A stretch of DNA of 38,470 nt from assembly GCA_009780855.1 (NCBI GenBank), contig WQZG01000030.1, positions 1-38,470 on the forward strand, read 5' to 3'. The position numbers and the translations under genes are program-made. The notes under the pieces were generated by a model. It had not been told where the DNA came from, made no database searches, and saw only the letters and a program-made list of their open reading frames with translations. This DNA comes from Treponema sp. Lineage in GTDB: Bacteria; Spirochaetota; Spirochaetia; Treponematales; Breznakiellaceae. Of this stretch, positions 30,520-37,742 are shown piece by piece. Every line of letters starts with the position of its first letter. Position 1 is the stretch's first letter.

Positions 30520-32029
30520 AAATGCCAGAATATTTTTCTTCGATGTAATTGAGGAAGGGCCGCACAGAAAGATTCTGCCCGGTCACTTTTTTGAGCAGGT
30601 CAGGAGGATCAAGCCGCCTCCCCCACTTATGTATATTTTCGTGCAGCCAGTTGTGGATAACAGCGAAATCTCCGGCGGAAATTTTTGCGTCAGCGTCCGG
30701 TATGTCTTTTTTAAGGGAGCCAAAAAACTGCAGACCGTACAGGTTACCCAAAGCATAGCTTGGGAAATACCCAAAGGAACCCATCGACCAGTGTATGTCC
30801 TGCAAAACACCTTCCGTATCGGTTTCCGGCTCGGCGCCTACGATTTCTTTCATCCGCTCACGCCAGAGTTTTGGAAGATCTTCCGGTTTTACAGTACCGT
30901 TAAAAAGACCCTGTTCCAGTTCAAATCTCAAAATAATATGAAGGCTGTAACTTACCTCGTCGGCGTCTACCCTTATTAGCGACGGTCCGCAGATATTGGC
31001 TGCTTTATAAAAACTTTCCGCGGTTACGGAACGAAGTTCATCAGGAAAAAAATTTTTAAGGACAGGGAAAAAATATTCCCAGAAAGGTCTGCTGCGCCCG
31101 ATTACATTTTCCCAAAGCCTGGACTGCGATTCGTGGATCCCCATCGAAGCGCCGTCGGCAAGGCAGCTGCCCCGGATTTCCGCAGGGTAAGCCATATCGT
31201 AAAAAGCATGGCCGCTTTCGTGAATTACCGAAAATACGCCGGAGAGCAAATTCTCCGGAAAGTACCTGGTTGTAATCCGCACATCGTCACAGCCAAGACT
31301 CGTGGTAAACGGATGGGCGCTTACATCAAGTCTGCCCCTGTTAAGGTCAAAGCCCAGCCGCTTCATCAGTTCCGCGGAAAAAAGAGCCTGGGTCTCTGTA
31401 TTGTATTTTTTATCGAGGAAGCTGCGATCCGGCTGCGGCGCCGACGCTATTTTTTTAAGCAGAACAGAAAGTTGTTCGCGCAGCGGTGTAAAAACAGAGG
31501 TAACAGCTTTTGCGTCCATTCCGGGTTCGTAGATTGAAAGCAGGCCGTCGTAAACATTTTGGGTATAACCCCAATATACCGAACGTTTGCGGGCCAGTTC
31601 CATCATTGTGCAAAGATGGGGTAAAAAATAATTAAAATCGTTGTTTCGTTTTGCCAGAGACCAGGCGGCTGTGGACAGACCCTCGGCCTTTGCGGCTTCG
31701 GAAACAAAATCCGCCGGGAGTTTAACCTCACGATCATAATCCCGCCGCGTTACCCTAAGGAAATCGCGTTCAATGGCAGGCAGTTTTTCATCGCCGCCCG
31801 GATTGGCGGTAACGGAGCCAAGCTCCTCCAGAAGATGCGCGGTTTCGGCGCAGACAAAACGCTCGTGCGCAATCCGGCCCAGCAGTGCCAATTGTTCGGC
31901 TCTTTCTTCAACGCCGGATTCCGGGAGATAAGTTTCCTGGTCCCATTGCAAAATGGCCATGGAATCCTGGAGGCGGCGGCACTCCCCGTCTATCGCATGA
32001 AGTTTTGCAAGCAGCGCATTGGTATCCAT
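30509..32029 (-). CDS. M32 family metallocarboxypeptidase (Taq type)
   Basis: Zinc carboxypeptidase that removes C-terminal residues from peptides in the cytoplasm; it has no signal peptide. The 506-residue length is typical. Catalytic motif H-E-S-G-H at 270-274, preceded by the family's S-A-H-P-F (near 239) and D-D-V-R-I-T-T-R-Y (near 248-256), and followed by G-I-H-E-S-Q-S-R-L-W-E-N with the third zinc ligand. GGAGG 6 bases before the ATG supports the start. Co-transcribed with the membrane protein and probably the glycosylase gene downstream. Confidence 0.95.
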   Translation of the reverse strand: MDTNALLAKLHAIDGECRRLQDSMAILQWDQETYLPESGVEERAEQLALLGRIAHERFVCAETAHLLEELGSVTANPGGDEKLPAIERDFLRVTRRDYDREVKLPADFVSEAAKAEGLSTAAWSLAKRNNDFNYFLPHLCTMMELARKRSVYWGYTQNVYDGLLSIYEPGMDAKAVTSVFTPLREQLSVLLKKIASAPQPDRSFLDKKYNTETQALFSAELMKRLGFDLNRGRLDVSAHPFTTSLGCDDVRITTRYFPENLLSGVFSVIHESGHAFYDMAYPAEIRGSCLADGASMGIHESQSRLWENVIGRSRPFWEYFFPVLKNFFPDELRSVTAESFYKAANICGPSLIRVDADEVSYSLHIILRFELEQGLFNGTVKPEDLPKLWRERMKEIVGAEPETDTEGVLQDIHWSMGSFGYFPSYALGNLYGLQFFGSLKKDIPDADAKISAGDFAVIHNWLHENIHKWGRRLDPPDLLKKVTGQNLSVRPFLNYIEEKYSGIYGF

Positions 32030-32120
32030 AAATTACCTCCCGGAAATAATCATTTGGCAAGATTATCACGAAAAATCCGTATTTAATAGCAGACAACTGC
32101 GCCGTGCAATTTGTCAGCAC

Positions 32121-32138
32121 CGTGCAGACTGCTGCACG
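32121..32138 (-). repeat. Small perfect hairpin after the cytidylate-kinase-like gene
   Basis: CGTGCAG-ACTG-CTGCACG forms a 7-bp stem that begins 7 bases after the gene's stop codon. There is no T run behind it, so it would be a weak terminator or an mRNA end-stabiliser. Confidence 0.45.
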
Positions 32139-32144
32139 AAGGTA

Positions 32145-32969
32145 CTAGGGAACCATCGAATAATCGTGCACTACCTGGATTTCTGAAACTACATTGAAAC
32201 CCGCTCCTGCGCTGTCGCGCGCTGAGGCAAGAGCGGCTTCTGTAAGGGCCGGGGCGCTGGTAACTCCGTAGAGAATAATTTGATCTTTTGAAACATTGAT
32301 TTCCAAAAAATGAATGGGGATTTCTTTTTCGTAAAGAATGCAGTGCTTGATCGTCTGCTCAAGGCTCAGCTCTCTTATCCTGATAATATTCTGTTCTTCC
32401 GCGTCTCTGTTTATGATGCGGTCTTCCAGGTATTTTACGATCTCGGCGCAGACTTCCGGGTGCAGATGGCCCGTATTTAAGGCAAGATGGTAATTACTGG
32501 TGTCCTTCCACTGGGAGTCAAAATAATAACGGTGAAAAGCCTCACGGTCCTTGTCGCTTTGTTCAATGATCTGGCGGGCGCGGCGTTCGTCGCAATGGAA
32601 ATAATTCTTTACGCGTTCAATCCGTATGTCCATTGGCGCAGTTAAAAATACTGAGAACACGCCGGGAACCTTCTTTAAGATTACCGAAGCTCCCCTGCCT
32701 ATGATAATACAGCTGCTTTTCCCCGCTTCACTGAATATCGCGGTCTTGAGGTAATGAAGATAATCATCCCGGTTGCGCGTTAATGACGCCAAAAATGAAG
32801 GTTTTTTTTCGTCGTATTTAATGTTCCTGTGATCGGTCTCGCCGTAAGACTGCATCAGGTTTTCCAGACTGTTTTTATCTACCAGCCGGCATCCCAGAGT
32901 CTTTGCGAGTTCATTTGCCGTTTCGTCTCCCAGCGCGGCCAATTCGCGGGATATTGTTATAATTGCCAT
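32145..32969 (-). CDS. Cytidylate-kinase-like protein with C-terminal BON-like domain
   Basis: Residues 1 to about 195 belong to the cytidylate-kinase-like family: I-T-I-S-R-E-L-A-A-L-G-D near the start replaces a standard P-loop, followed by L-V-D-K, I-I-I-G-R-G-A-S near 88, F-L-T-A-P-M-D-I-R-I-E-R-V near 110 and D-K-D-R-E-A-F-H-R-Y-Y. Residues about 213-270 (I-H-F-L-E-I-N-V-S-K-D-Q-I-I-L-Y-G-V-T-S, then an alanine-rich helix and V-V-S-E-I-Q-V-V) resemble a BON domain. Nucleotide-kinase activity is known or suspected for the first domain only; the pair's role is unknown. AGGAGG 5 bases before the ATG is an excellent ribosome site. Divergent from the Nudix gene 28 bases away. Confidence 0.75.
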   Translation of the reverse strand: MAIITISRELAALGDETANELAKTLGCRLVDKNSLENLMQSYGETDHRNIKYDEKKPSFLASLTRNRDDYLHYLKTAIFSEAGKSSCIIIGRGASVILKKVPGVFSVFLTAPMDIRIERVKNYFHCDERRARQIIEQSDKDREAFHRYYFDSQWKDTSNYHLALNTGHLHPEVCAEIVKYLEDRIINRDAEEQNIIRIRELSLEQTIKHCILYEKEIPIHFLEINVSKDQIILYGVTSAPALTEAALASARDSAGAGFNVVSEIQVVHDYSMVP

Positions 32970-32994
32970 AAAAACCTCCTTGCACTACTATACT
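32963..32994 (+). promoter_or_regulatory. Candidate promoter of the Nudix gene, near-leaderless
   Basis: TTGCCA (32963-32968) and TATACT (32989-32994) are 20 bases apart, longer than ideal; TATAAT at 32994-32999 overlaps the ATG itself. The -10 box at 32989 lies 3 bases from the ATG at 32998, and there is no plus-strand ribosome site. Confidence 0.35.
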
Positions 32995-32997
32995 ATA

Positions 32998-33558
32998 ATG
33001 TGTAAATCACTTGTTTGGAAAGAAGAAAACAAAAAAATTATCTGCAGTACTCCGGTTTTTGAAGTCGGGGAACGTCTTTGCCGTTCGCCGGACAACAAGG
33101 TCAGGACATATACGGTTCTGGATACCCATGACTGGGCAATTGTCATCCCTGCCCTGGATACAAAATCCGGCCTCCAGTTTGTTATGGTAAGGCAGTGGCG
33201 GCACGGCGCCCGCGAGCTAAGCCTGGAGTTTCCGGGCGGAGTTTTTAAGAATGACGAAGACAGCGCGGCGGCAGCCCTGCGGGAGCTCAGGGAAGAAACC
33301 GGTTATAAAGCCGGAAAAATTACCAAACTGGGAAAATTCAATCCCAATCCTGCGATTATGTCCAATACAGTGCATTTTTTTCTTTGCGAAGAACTGGTAA
33401 AGGGGAGCCAGGAACTGGATGATGACGAATACGTGGAAGTGGTAAATGTTCCATGGGAAGAAGTTTTTTACGGTCTGGGCAAAGCTCCGTATATCCACGC
33501 TTTGATGGGTACGGCGATGGCCCTGTATATAGGCAACAAAAAACCGGAGCTTCCCTAA
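32998..33558 (+). CDS. Nudix hydrolase, ADP-ribose pyrophosphatase-like
   Basis: Hydrolyses nucleoside diphosphate derivatives, most likely ADP-ribose or a similar nucleotide sugar. The Nudix box is complete in G-G-V-F-K-N-D-E followed by seven residues and R-E-L-R-E-E-T-G-Y (about residues 74-97). An upstream V-M-V-R-Q-W-R-H-G segment and downstream F-N-P-N-P-A-I-M-S-N are typical of the ADP-ribose branch. ATG 32998 (186 aa) is chosen; a TTG at 32980 extends the frame but would overlap the promoter. The last codons lie inside the stem of a possible terminator. Confidence 0.9.
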   Translation: MCKSLVWKEENKKIICSTPVFEVGERLCRSPDNKVRTYTVLDTHDWAIVIPALDTKSGLQFVMVRQWRHGARELSLEFPGGVFKNDEDSAAAALRELREETGYKAGKITKLGKFNPNPAIMSNTVHFFLCEELVKGSQELDDDEYVEVVNVPWEEVFYGLGKAPYIHALMGTAMALYIGNKKPELP

Positions 33559-33607
33559 TATTATTAAGAAGGAAACTCCGGTTTGTTAAACTTAATTAAA
33601 GTTTAAC
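33541..33607. terminator. Two successive hairpins between convergent genes
   Basis: AAACCGGAG (33541-33549) pairs with CTCCGGTTT (33576-33584), with an inner TTCC/GGAA pair; the first arm overlaps the end of the Nudix coding sequence. Directly after comes a perfect 9-bp hairpin GTTAAACTT-AATTA-AAGTTTAAC (33585-33607). They separate the Nudix gene from the convergent LysM gene and probably stop transcription from one or both sides. Confidence 0.65.
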
Positions 33608-33642
33608 AATTAAAAAATTAAAAATCCTAAAAACCAACTCCG

Positions 33643-34758
33643 CTATTTGAGTGGGACATAATTGCGTCCGTCAACCCACATGCCATCTCTGGTCTCGCCG
33701 TGGATGCTCGGAATGTCCAGTACCATACCGGGATGGATCAAATCCGGATTATCGGCCTGGGGCATTTTGGCCTTGTTCGCGTTATAGAGAAGTCTCCACT
33801 GCTGGGGGTCGTTATAAACATAGGGACGTCCGGCGATATTCCAGAGGCAGTCCTTTGTTGTTGCCCATGGCCTGACAGTGTACTGAGCAGGCAGGGGATA
33901 AATCGAAGGTACAACCGGCGCGGGCGGCGGCGGAGGGGGAGGAGGCGGAGGAGGAGGAGCCGGGGGTGGAGGCGGCGGAGGTGTAGGTTCGGGGGCGGTT
34001 GCCTGCTGCGGAGGCGGCACCGGCATCGGCGGTGTAATAACAGGAGCCGGAGGCGGTGTTACAACCTGGACAGGAGCCGGTTCCGGAGGCGGCGGAGGCG
34101 GAGCTTCGGTTACCATGGCCAGGGCATTGATTACCCTTGCGGCCGCGGCAATAGCGTCATCATACTGCGTCTTTGTTCTAAGGTCGACCGCTTCTGAATA
34201 GGCGGCTTGAGCCTGGCTGTACTCGGCGGGGAAACGGCGGGCCGCATCGACTCCGTCTGACCCGGCCCATTCCAGTCTCTGGCGGGCAGCGGCGATGGCG
34301 TCATTGGTATCTTTGATCTTTAACTGCAGCGCGACAAAATCATCGGAATCATGCGCGTACCGGATGGCTTCATCGGCATAAAGTTTCGCCTGGTCATAAT
34401 CGCCGTCCTCAAAAGACTTTTGCGCGAGGTTTGTAAGACGGACACTTTCCATAAAGTAATTGTTGTTCCTTATGCTTACGGGAACTACCGCGTCTGTCGC
34501 GGCAGCCTGGGCATAGGAACCATTGGAAACGAACTGCACGGTTCCCGGTGTAGAATCAAAATTCCAAAGATAATAAACAATGTCTTCAAAATTGGGAAGC
34601 CAGGAACCGGCGGGTCCGGAAGTAATCGAAGTTACCCTGATATTGTTTCCGGTAAATACAGGCTCCGGCAGGTTATATTGATCCTGGGCAAAAAGGGGTG
34701 TTCCTGCGATAAACAATACCAAACCAATGAATAAAAAGCGGTTTATTGAATGTTTCAT
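33643..34758 (-). CDS. Exported LysM-like, proline-rich envelope protein (TmpB-like position)
   Basis: A 371-residue protein with a type I signal peptide (hydrophobic core, cleavage likely after L-F-A-Q near 25). Residues about 105-215 contain helical repeats of a TPR/DUF4398 kind (S-F-E-D-G-D-Y-D-Q-A-K-L-Y-A-D-E-A-I). A proline tract spans about 220-285, with uninterrupted runs of 7 and 12 prolines. The C-terminus (about 295-355) looks like a LysM peptidoglycan-binding module: Q-Y-T-V-R, L-W-N-I-A-G, W-R-L-L-Y-N-A-N, and I-H-P-G-M-V-L-D-I-P. The ATG overlaps the preceding lipoprotein stop (ATGA). The pairing recalls tmpA-tmpB of T. pallidum; orthology is not proved. Confidence 0.8.
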   Translation of the reverse strand: MKHSINRFLFIGLVLFIAGTPLFAQDQYNLPEPVFTGNNIRVTSITSGPAGSWLPNFEDIVYYLWNFDSTPGTVQFVSNGSYAQAAATDAVVPVSIRNNNYFMESVRLTNLAQKSFEDGDYDQAKLYADEAIRYAHDSDDFVALQLKIKDTNDAIAAARQRLEWAGSDGVDAARRFPAEYSQAQAAYSEAVDLRTKTQYDDAIAAAARVINALAMVTEAPPPPPPEPAPVQVVTPPPAPVITPPMPVPPPQQATAPEPTPPPPPPPAPPPPPPPPPPPPAPVVPSIYPLPAQYTVRPWATTKDCLWNIAGRPYVYNDPQQWRLLYNANKAKMPQADNPDLIHPGMVLDIPSIHGETRDGMWVDGRNYVPLK

Positions 34759-35864
34759 CTTGAACCCCCTTCGATGATCAGTTCGGCTCTTTGGGCTATT
34801 TCATCGCTTTCCACCATTTTGAGTTCGGCGGCCCTGAGCCCCTGTTCGGCAATGCTGCGCTTGTCGAGGGTTGTTTTGGTAGCCGCTGCAAACATGTCGC
34901 GAGCCTGGTTATAGAGGTTCGCGGCCTGATCAAAGGTATTGCTTTGATGGGCGGCTACTCCCTGGCTGTATACGCTGTTGGCGGTATCAAAGTCCTGTTT
35001 AACGGCGACATTGGCTTTGGCGTCCAGGGCCTTCTGGCGCTCGGAGTTGGCCGCTGCCGCGCAGTCGGCTGCATAGGATTCCCATGCTTTGGCAAGGGAT
35101 TGCTCATACCGTGCACGGACATCACGGGCCTTGCTGTCTGCGGAAGCAATATTATGCGCCTCGTAATCATCCAGCGCCGAAAGCGCGATATCATCTGCCG
35201 CGGCTATGTTGGACTGATCATAGTAAACAAAATCCCTGTCCTGGAGTTCCAGGCGGACTTTGTAGGCTTCCACGCCGGATGCCAGAGCATTGTAGGCGTC
35301 GCGGACCAGAAGTCCGTCATCCTTTGCCGCGTAATAATCTTTTGCATCGTATTTATCCTGGGCGCCCAGTGCAAAGTCATCTGTTCCCTGCAGATATTCG
35401 GGAGCGAGATATGCGGCCCCGGATGCGATAGCAGCGTCGCGGGCAGCCATTACATCGTTGGTAAGGTCATCCGCGTATTTGGGAATGGTTTTTTCGGCCA
35501 ATGCTTCGTAAGCGGCCGCTGACGCATTGTAAAGCGCAAGCGATTCCCTGACGTCTTTTACAGTAGCGGTTTTTTTGCCGTTAACCGCGGCTGTATTAAG
35601 GGACTCGGCAGCGGTCCAGTCGGCCGGGAAATAATCCGGTCCGTCAAAGTCCGTTACCATGGTTCTCGCCTTGTCTGCTCTGGCGATTGCGTCATTCAGG
35701 CTGTCTAAACTTGCCTGACTGGGCGGGGCCAGATCGGGATCCGGTACTATCACTTCCTCTTGCGGAGGAGGAGGCTCTTCGGGAGGAGGCGTCGATTTAC
35801 AGGCCATTACTCCGATAAGCAGGAGTGCCGCCAGCAAAAATAGCCCCGATTTCGTAATTTTCAT
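34755..35864 (-). CDS. Envelope lipoprotein with repeated alanine-rich helices (TmpA-like)
   Basis: A 369-residue lipoprotein: signal peptide with I-G-V-M-A-C (Cys22), a short Pro/Glu segment (T-P-P-P-E-E-P-P-P-P-Q-E-E), then long helical repeats rich in Ala, Asp and Tyr. Typical units are A-A-D-D-I-A-L-S-A-L-D-D-Y-E-A-H-N near 220 and F-D-Q-A-A-N-L-Y-N-Q-A-R-D near 318, which suggest TPR- or DUF4398-type hairpins. GAGGAG precedes the ATG. It is followed with a 4-base overlap by the LysM-like protein, so the two probably act together between membrane and peptidoglycan. No catalytic motif is visible. Confidence 0.8.
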   Translation of the reverse strand: MKITKSGLFLLAALLLIGVMACKSTPPPEEPPPPQEEVIVPDPDLAPPSQASLDSLNDAIARADKARTMVTDFDGPDYFPADWTAAESLNTAAVNGKKTATVKDVRESLALYNASAAAYEALAEKTIPKYADDLTNDVMAARDAAIASGAAYLAPEYLQGTDDFALGAQDKYDAKDYYAAKDDGLLVRDAYNALASGVEAYKVRLELQDRDFVYYDQSNIAAADDIALSALDDYEAHNIASADSKARDVRARYEQSLAKAWESYAADCAAAANSERQKALDAKANVAVKQDFDTANSVYSQGVAAHQSNTFDQAANLYNQARDMFAAATKTTLDKRSIAEQGLRAAELKMVESDEIAQRAELIIEGGSR

Positions 35865-35911
35865 AGATGGCTCCTCAAAAAATTTTTATAAATTGGGACA
35901 TTTATAATATG

Positions 35912-35940
35912 ATTATACCATTATTGTTTTATGGAAGCAA
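35912..35940 (-). promoter_or_regulatory. Promoter of the TmpA/TmpB-like operon
   Basis: Minus strand: extended -10 sequence TGGTATAAT (hexamer 35917-35912) with TTGCTT (35940-35935) 17 bases upstream, inside the end of rnhA. Start near 35905 gives a leader of about 40 bases that contains the GAGGAG ribosome site. Confidence 0.55.
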
Positions 35941-36361
35941 TCGCTTTTTGAGTAAGATCATCACAATGTTCATTATAAATGTTACCGGCATGCCCCCTGA
36001 CCCAATGCCAGGAAACCGGCAATTTCTGCGCCAAATCGTCAAGACGCTGCCAAAGATCCGCGTTTTTTACCGGTTCTTTGCCGGATGTTTTCCAATTTCT
36101 GGCTTTCCAGTTCTTAATCCACTCTGTAATACCCTTTTGTACATACTGCGAATCGGTAAAAACAAAAATATCTCCAGCAATGACTGATTCTAATAAAAAC
36201 TCCAGGGCAGAAATAACCGCCAATAGCTCCATTCTGTTATTTGTTGTATGCTCTGCGGCTCCCCATTCTTCTTTAATGATCGAACCTGAATCAACGATTA
36301 TATAGGCCCATCCGCCCGGCCCCGGGTTTCCCGAACATCCGCCGTCAGTATATATCTGCAT
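35921..36361 (-). CDS. rnhA: Ribonuclease HI
   Basis: Cuts the RNA strand of RNA-DNA hybrids, as in Okazaki primers and R-loops. The 146 residues carry the four catalytic acids at the standard numbers: Asp6 (Y-T-D-G-G-C), Glu45 (N-R-M-E-L), Asp70 (F-T-D-S-Q-Y) and Asp134 (E-H-C-D-D-L), plus His124 in W-V-R-G-H-A-G-N. The basic-handle region W-K-A-R-N-W-K-T is present, so it is an E. coli-type enzyme. Starts 3 bases after the stop of the PrsW-like gene on the same strand. Confidence 0.96.
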   Translation of the reverse strand: MQIYTDGGCSGNPGPGGWAYIIVDSGSIIKEEWGAAEHTTNNRMELLAVISALEFLLESVIAGDIFVFTDSQYVQKGITEWIKNWKARNWKTSGKEPVKNADLWQRLDDLAQKLPVSWHWVRGHAGNIYNEHCDDLTQKAIASIKQ

Positions 36362-36364
36362 AAT

Positions 36365-37042
36365 TTATAGCGGTTTCCTGTTTTGGGCCGGCTGAATCCC
36401 ATAAAAAATATTAAATAATGATGTGGCAAGAGCGGCCAGTGCGATAAAAACTGATAAAAATTCCGGAACAACCGGATTCTGTATACATAGGTCATAAACA
36501 GCGTGAATAAGGTAGGCGGTAACAAACAAAACAATTCCGCCGACCGGATGGCTGCGCAGCTGACCAAGGCCGCTGCCGATACGGGCCCCGCAGGCTGCAT
36601 GAATGGGTACGGCAGTAACAAGACGTAAAAGCGCGGCGCCGGGATCCAGAAGTCCGTAAAAAACACTTTCGCCTGCGGCAAAGCCAAGGCCGGCGGCAAG
36701 ACCGGAGGGCGCCCCAAAAAACAGGGACAGATCTTTTTCCTGATTCAAGATTTTTACAGCAGGAAAAAATGAAAAAAGCAGGAACAAAACCAACAGGCGG
36801 ATTAATTCTTCCATAAGGGAAACCCTGACAAACACACTAAAAAGCAGATCCTTCATCGCGTTCTGGCCCGGTAAATGGAGCGGTAAAAAATTCTGAACAA
36901 AACCGGTAATTAACACTGTCAGAATTCCGGCGGCGGCGGGCAGCAAAAATTTAAACGCACCGTATTTTTTATGCCTGAACCAAAAAAAAAGCGGAACAAG
37001 GGGAAGCAGCGCGATGCCGTACAATACCCAGACAGAGTTCAT
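36365..37042 (-). CDS. PrsW-family intramembrane metalloprotease-like protein
   Basis: A 225-residue membrane protein with seven to eight hydrophobic helices. The PrsW active-site pattern is seen: L-M-E-E-L-I-R near residue 78 (E-E-x-x-R), G-F-A-A-G-E-S-V-F-Y-G near 121, P-I-H-A-A-C-G near 147, and L-I-H-A-V-Y-D near 180. PrsW proteases cut membrane-bound anti-sigma factors in Bacillus; the target here is unknown, and no anti-sigma gene is adjacent. It is co-oriented with rnhA and diverges from aroK with 105 bases between start codons. Confidence 0.8.
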   Translation of the reverse strand: MNSVWVLYGIALLPLVPLFFWFRHKKYGAFKFLLPAAAGILTVLITGFVQNFLPLHLPGQNAMKDLLFSVFVRVSLMEELIRLLVLFLLFSFFPAVKILNQEKDLSLFFGAPSGLAAGLGFAAGESVFYGLLDPGAALLRLVTAVPIHAACGARIGSGLGQLRSHPVGGIVLFVTAYLIHAVYDLCIQNPVVPEFLSVFIALAALATSLFNIFYGIQPAQNRKPL

Positions 37043-37086
37043 GGAATACTTTATAATTTATCCGTAATTTTTTTTATAGTAGGTGA

Positions 37087-37115
37087 TGTCCGGGAAGCAA
37101 CCGACTTCCTGGACA
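37087..37115 (+). promoter_or_regulatory. Strong hairpin in the aroK leader
   Basis: TGTCCGGGAAG (37087-37097) pairs with CTTCCTGGACA (37105-37115), 11 base pairs with one G-T pair and a 7-base loop. There is no T run after it. It lies 33 bases before the preferred aroK start and downstream of a possible -10 box (TATAGT, 37075-37080). It could be a regulatory leader or a protein-binding site. Confidence 0.5.
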
Positions 37116-37147
37116 GCCCTAATAACTTAATGAAAAGGTTTTTGCGG

Positions 37148-37690
37148 ATGGAAAACAATTACCGGATAATATTGCTGACAGGACCAAAGCACTCAGGGAA
37201 AACCAGCACCGGCAGGGCATTGGCAAGATTCATAAACATGGAATTTTTTGACCTTGATGAACTAATCGAAAAAGCCGAAGGCAAATCACCCAGAGCATTA
37301 TATAAGGAAGGGCAGGAAGTTTTTCAAAAAGCGGAAGCCAAAGCTTTATCGCACGCGGTAACCGGCAATCAAAATATTATTATAGCTGCCGGCGGCGGCC
37401 TTATAGATAACACGGCGGCCATGGATATTATTGCAAAGTCTTTGCAGACAGTACCGGTATATCTGGAAATATCTGCGGAAACCGCCTGGAAGCGGATATT
37501 GGAAACATCGGCCGGCTCGGAACTGCCGGCGTTTTTGGACAAGGCCAGACCCAGGGAAAGCCACGCGGAAATCCATAACCGCAGGGCCATAAAATATAAA
37601 GCCGCGGCCCGTTATATCATAAACGCTGAAAATAAAAGTCCGGACGAACTTGCCGGAGAAATTTCGGGATTGATTAAAGCAGTCTGTTAA
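37148..37690 (+). CDS. aroK: Shikimate kinase
   Basis: Phosphorylates shikimate with ATP, fifth step of the chorismate pathway. The 180-residue protein has the Walker A loop G-P-K-H-S-G-K-T-S-T-G (residues 11-21), F-D-L-D-E-L-I-E with the shikimate/magnesium Asp near 34, G-Q-E-V-F near 57, A-A-G-G-G-L near 80 and a C-terminal N-R-R-A-I-K-Y-K-A-A-A-R-Y. ATG 37148 is preferred (AAAAGG 9 bases upstream); an in-frame ATG at 37130 is possible but has no ribosome site. The open frame further back to 36971 overlaps the divergent gene and is not coding. aspS follows 52 bases later. Confidence 0.85.
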   Translation: MENNYRIILLTGPKHSGKTSTGRALARFINMEFFDLDELIEKAEGKSPRALYKEGQEVFQKAEAKALSHAVTGNQNIIIAAGGGLIDNTAAMDIIAKSLQTVPVYLEISAETAWKRILETSAGSELPAFLDKARPRESHAEIHNRRAIKYKAAARYIINAENKSPDELAGEISGLIKAVC

Positions 37691-37742
37691 ATAAATTTTC
37701 TCCCCTCTTGTAAGCTTGTTTTACGAAAGTTATTATTGATTT

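Noticed and set aside
33700-34197. Arg/Gly-rich reading frame opposite the polyproline region
   Set aside because: It is the antisense shadow of proline codons (CCG read as CGG/GGC). It has no ribosome site and a biased, repeat-like composition.
36971-37147. Longer shikimate kinase reading frame
   Set aside because: The first 59 codons overlap the divergent PrsW-like gene and the leader hairpin, and they show no similarity to the family. The kinase domain starts at ATG 37148.
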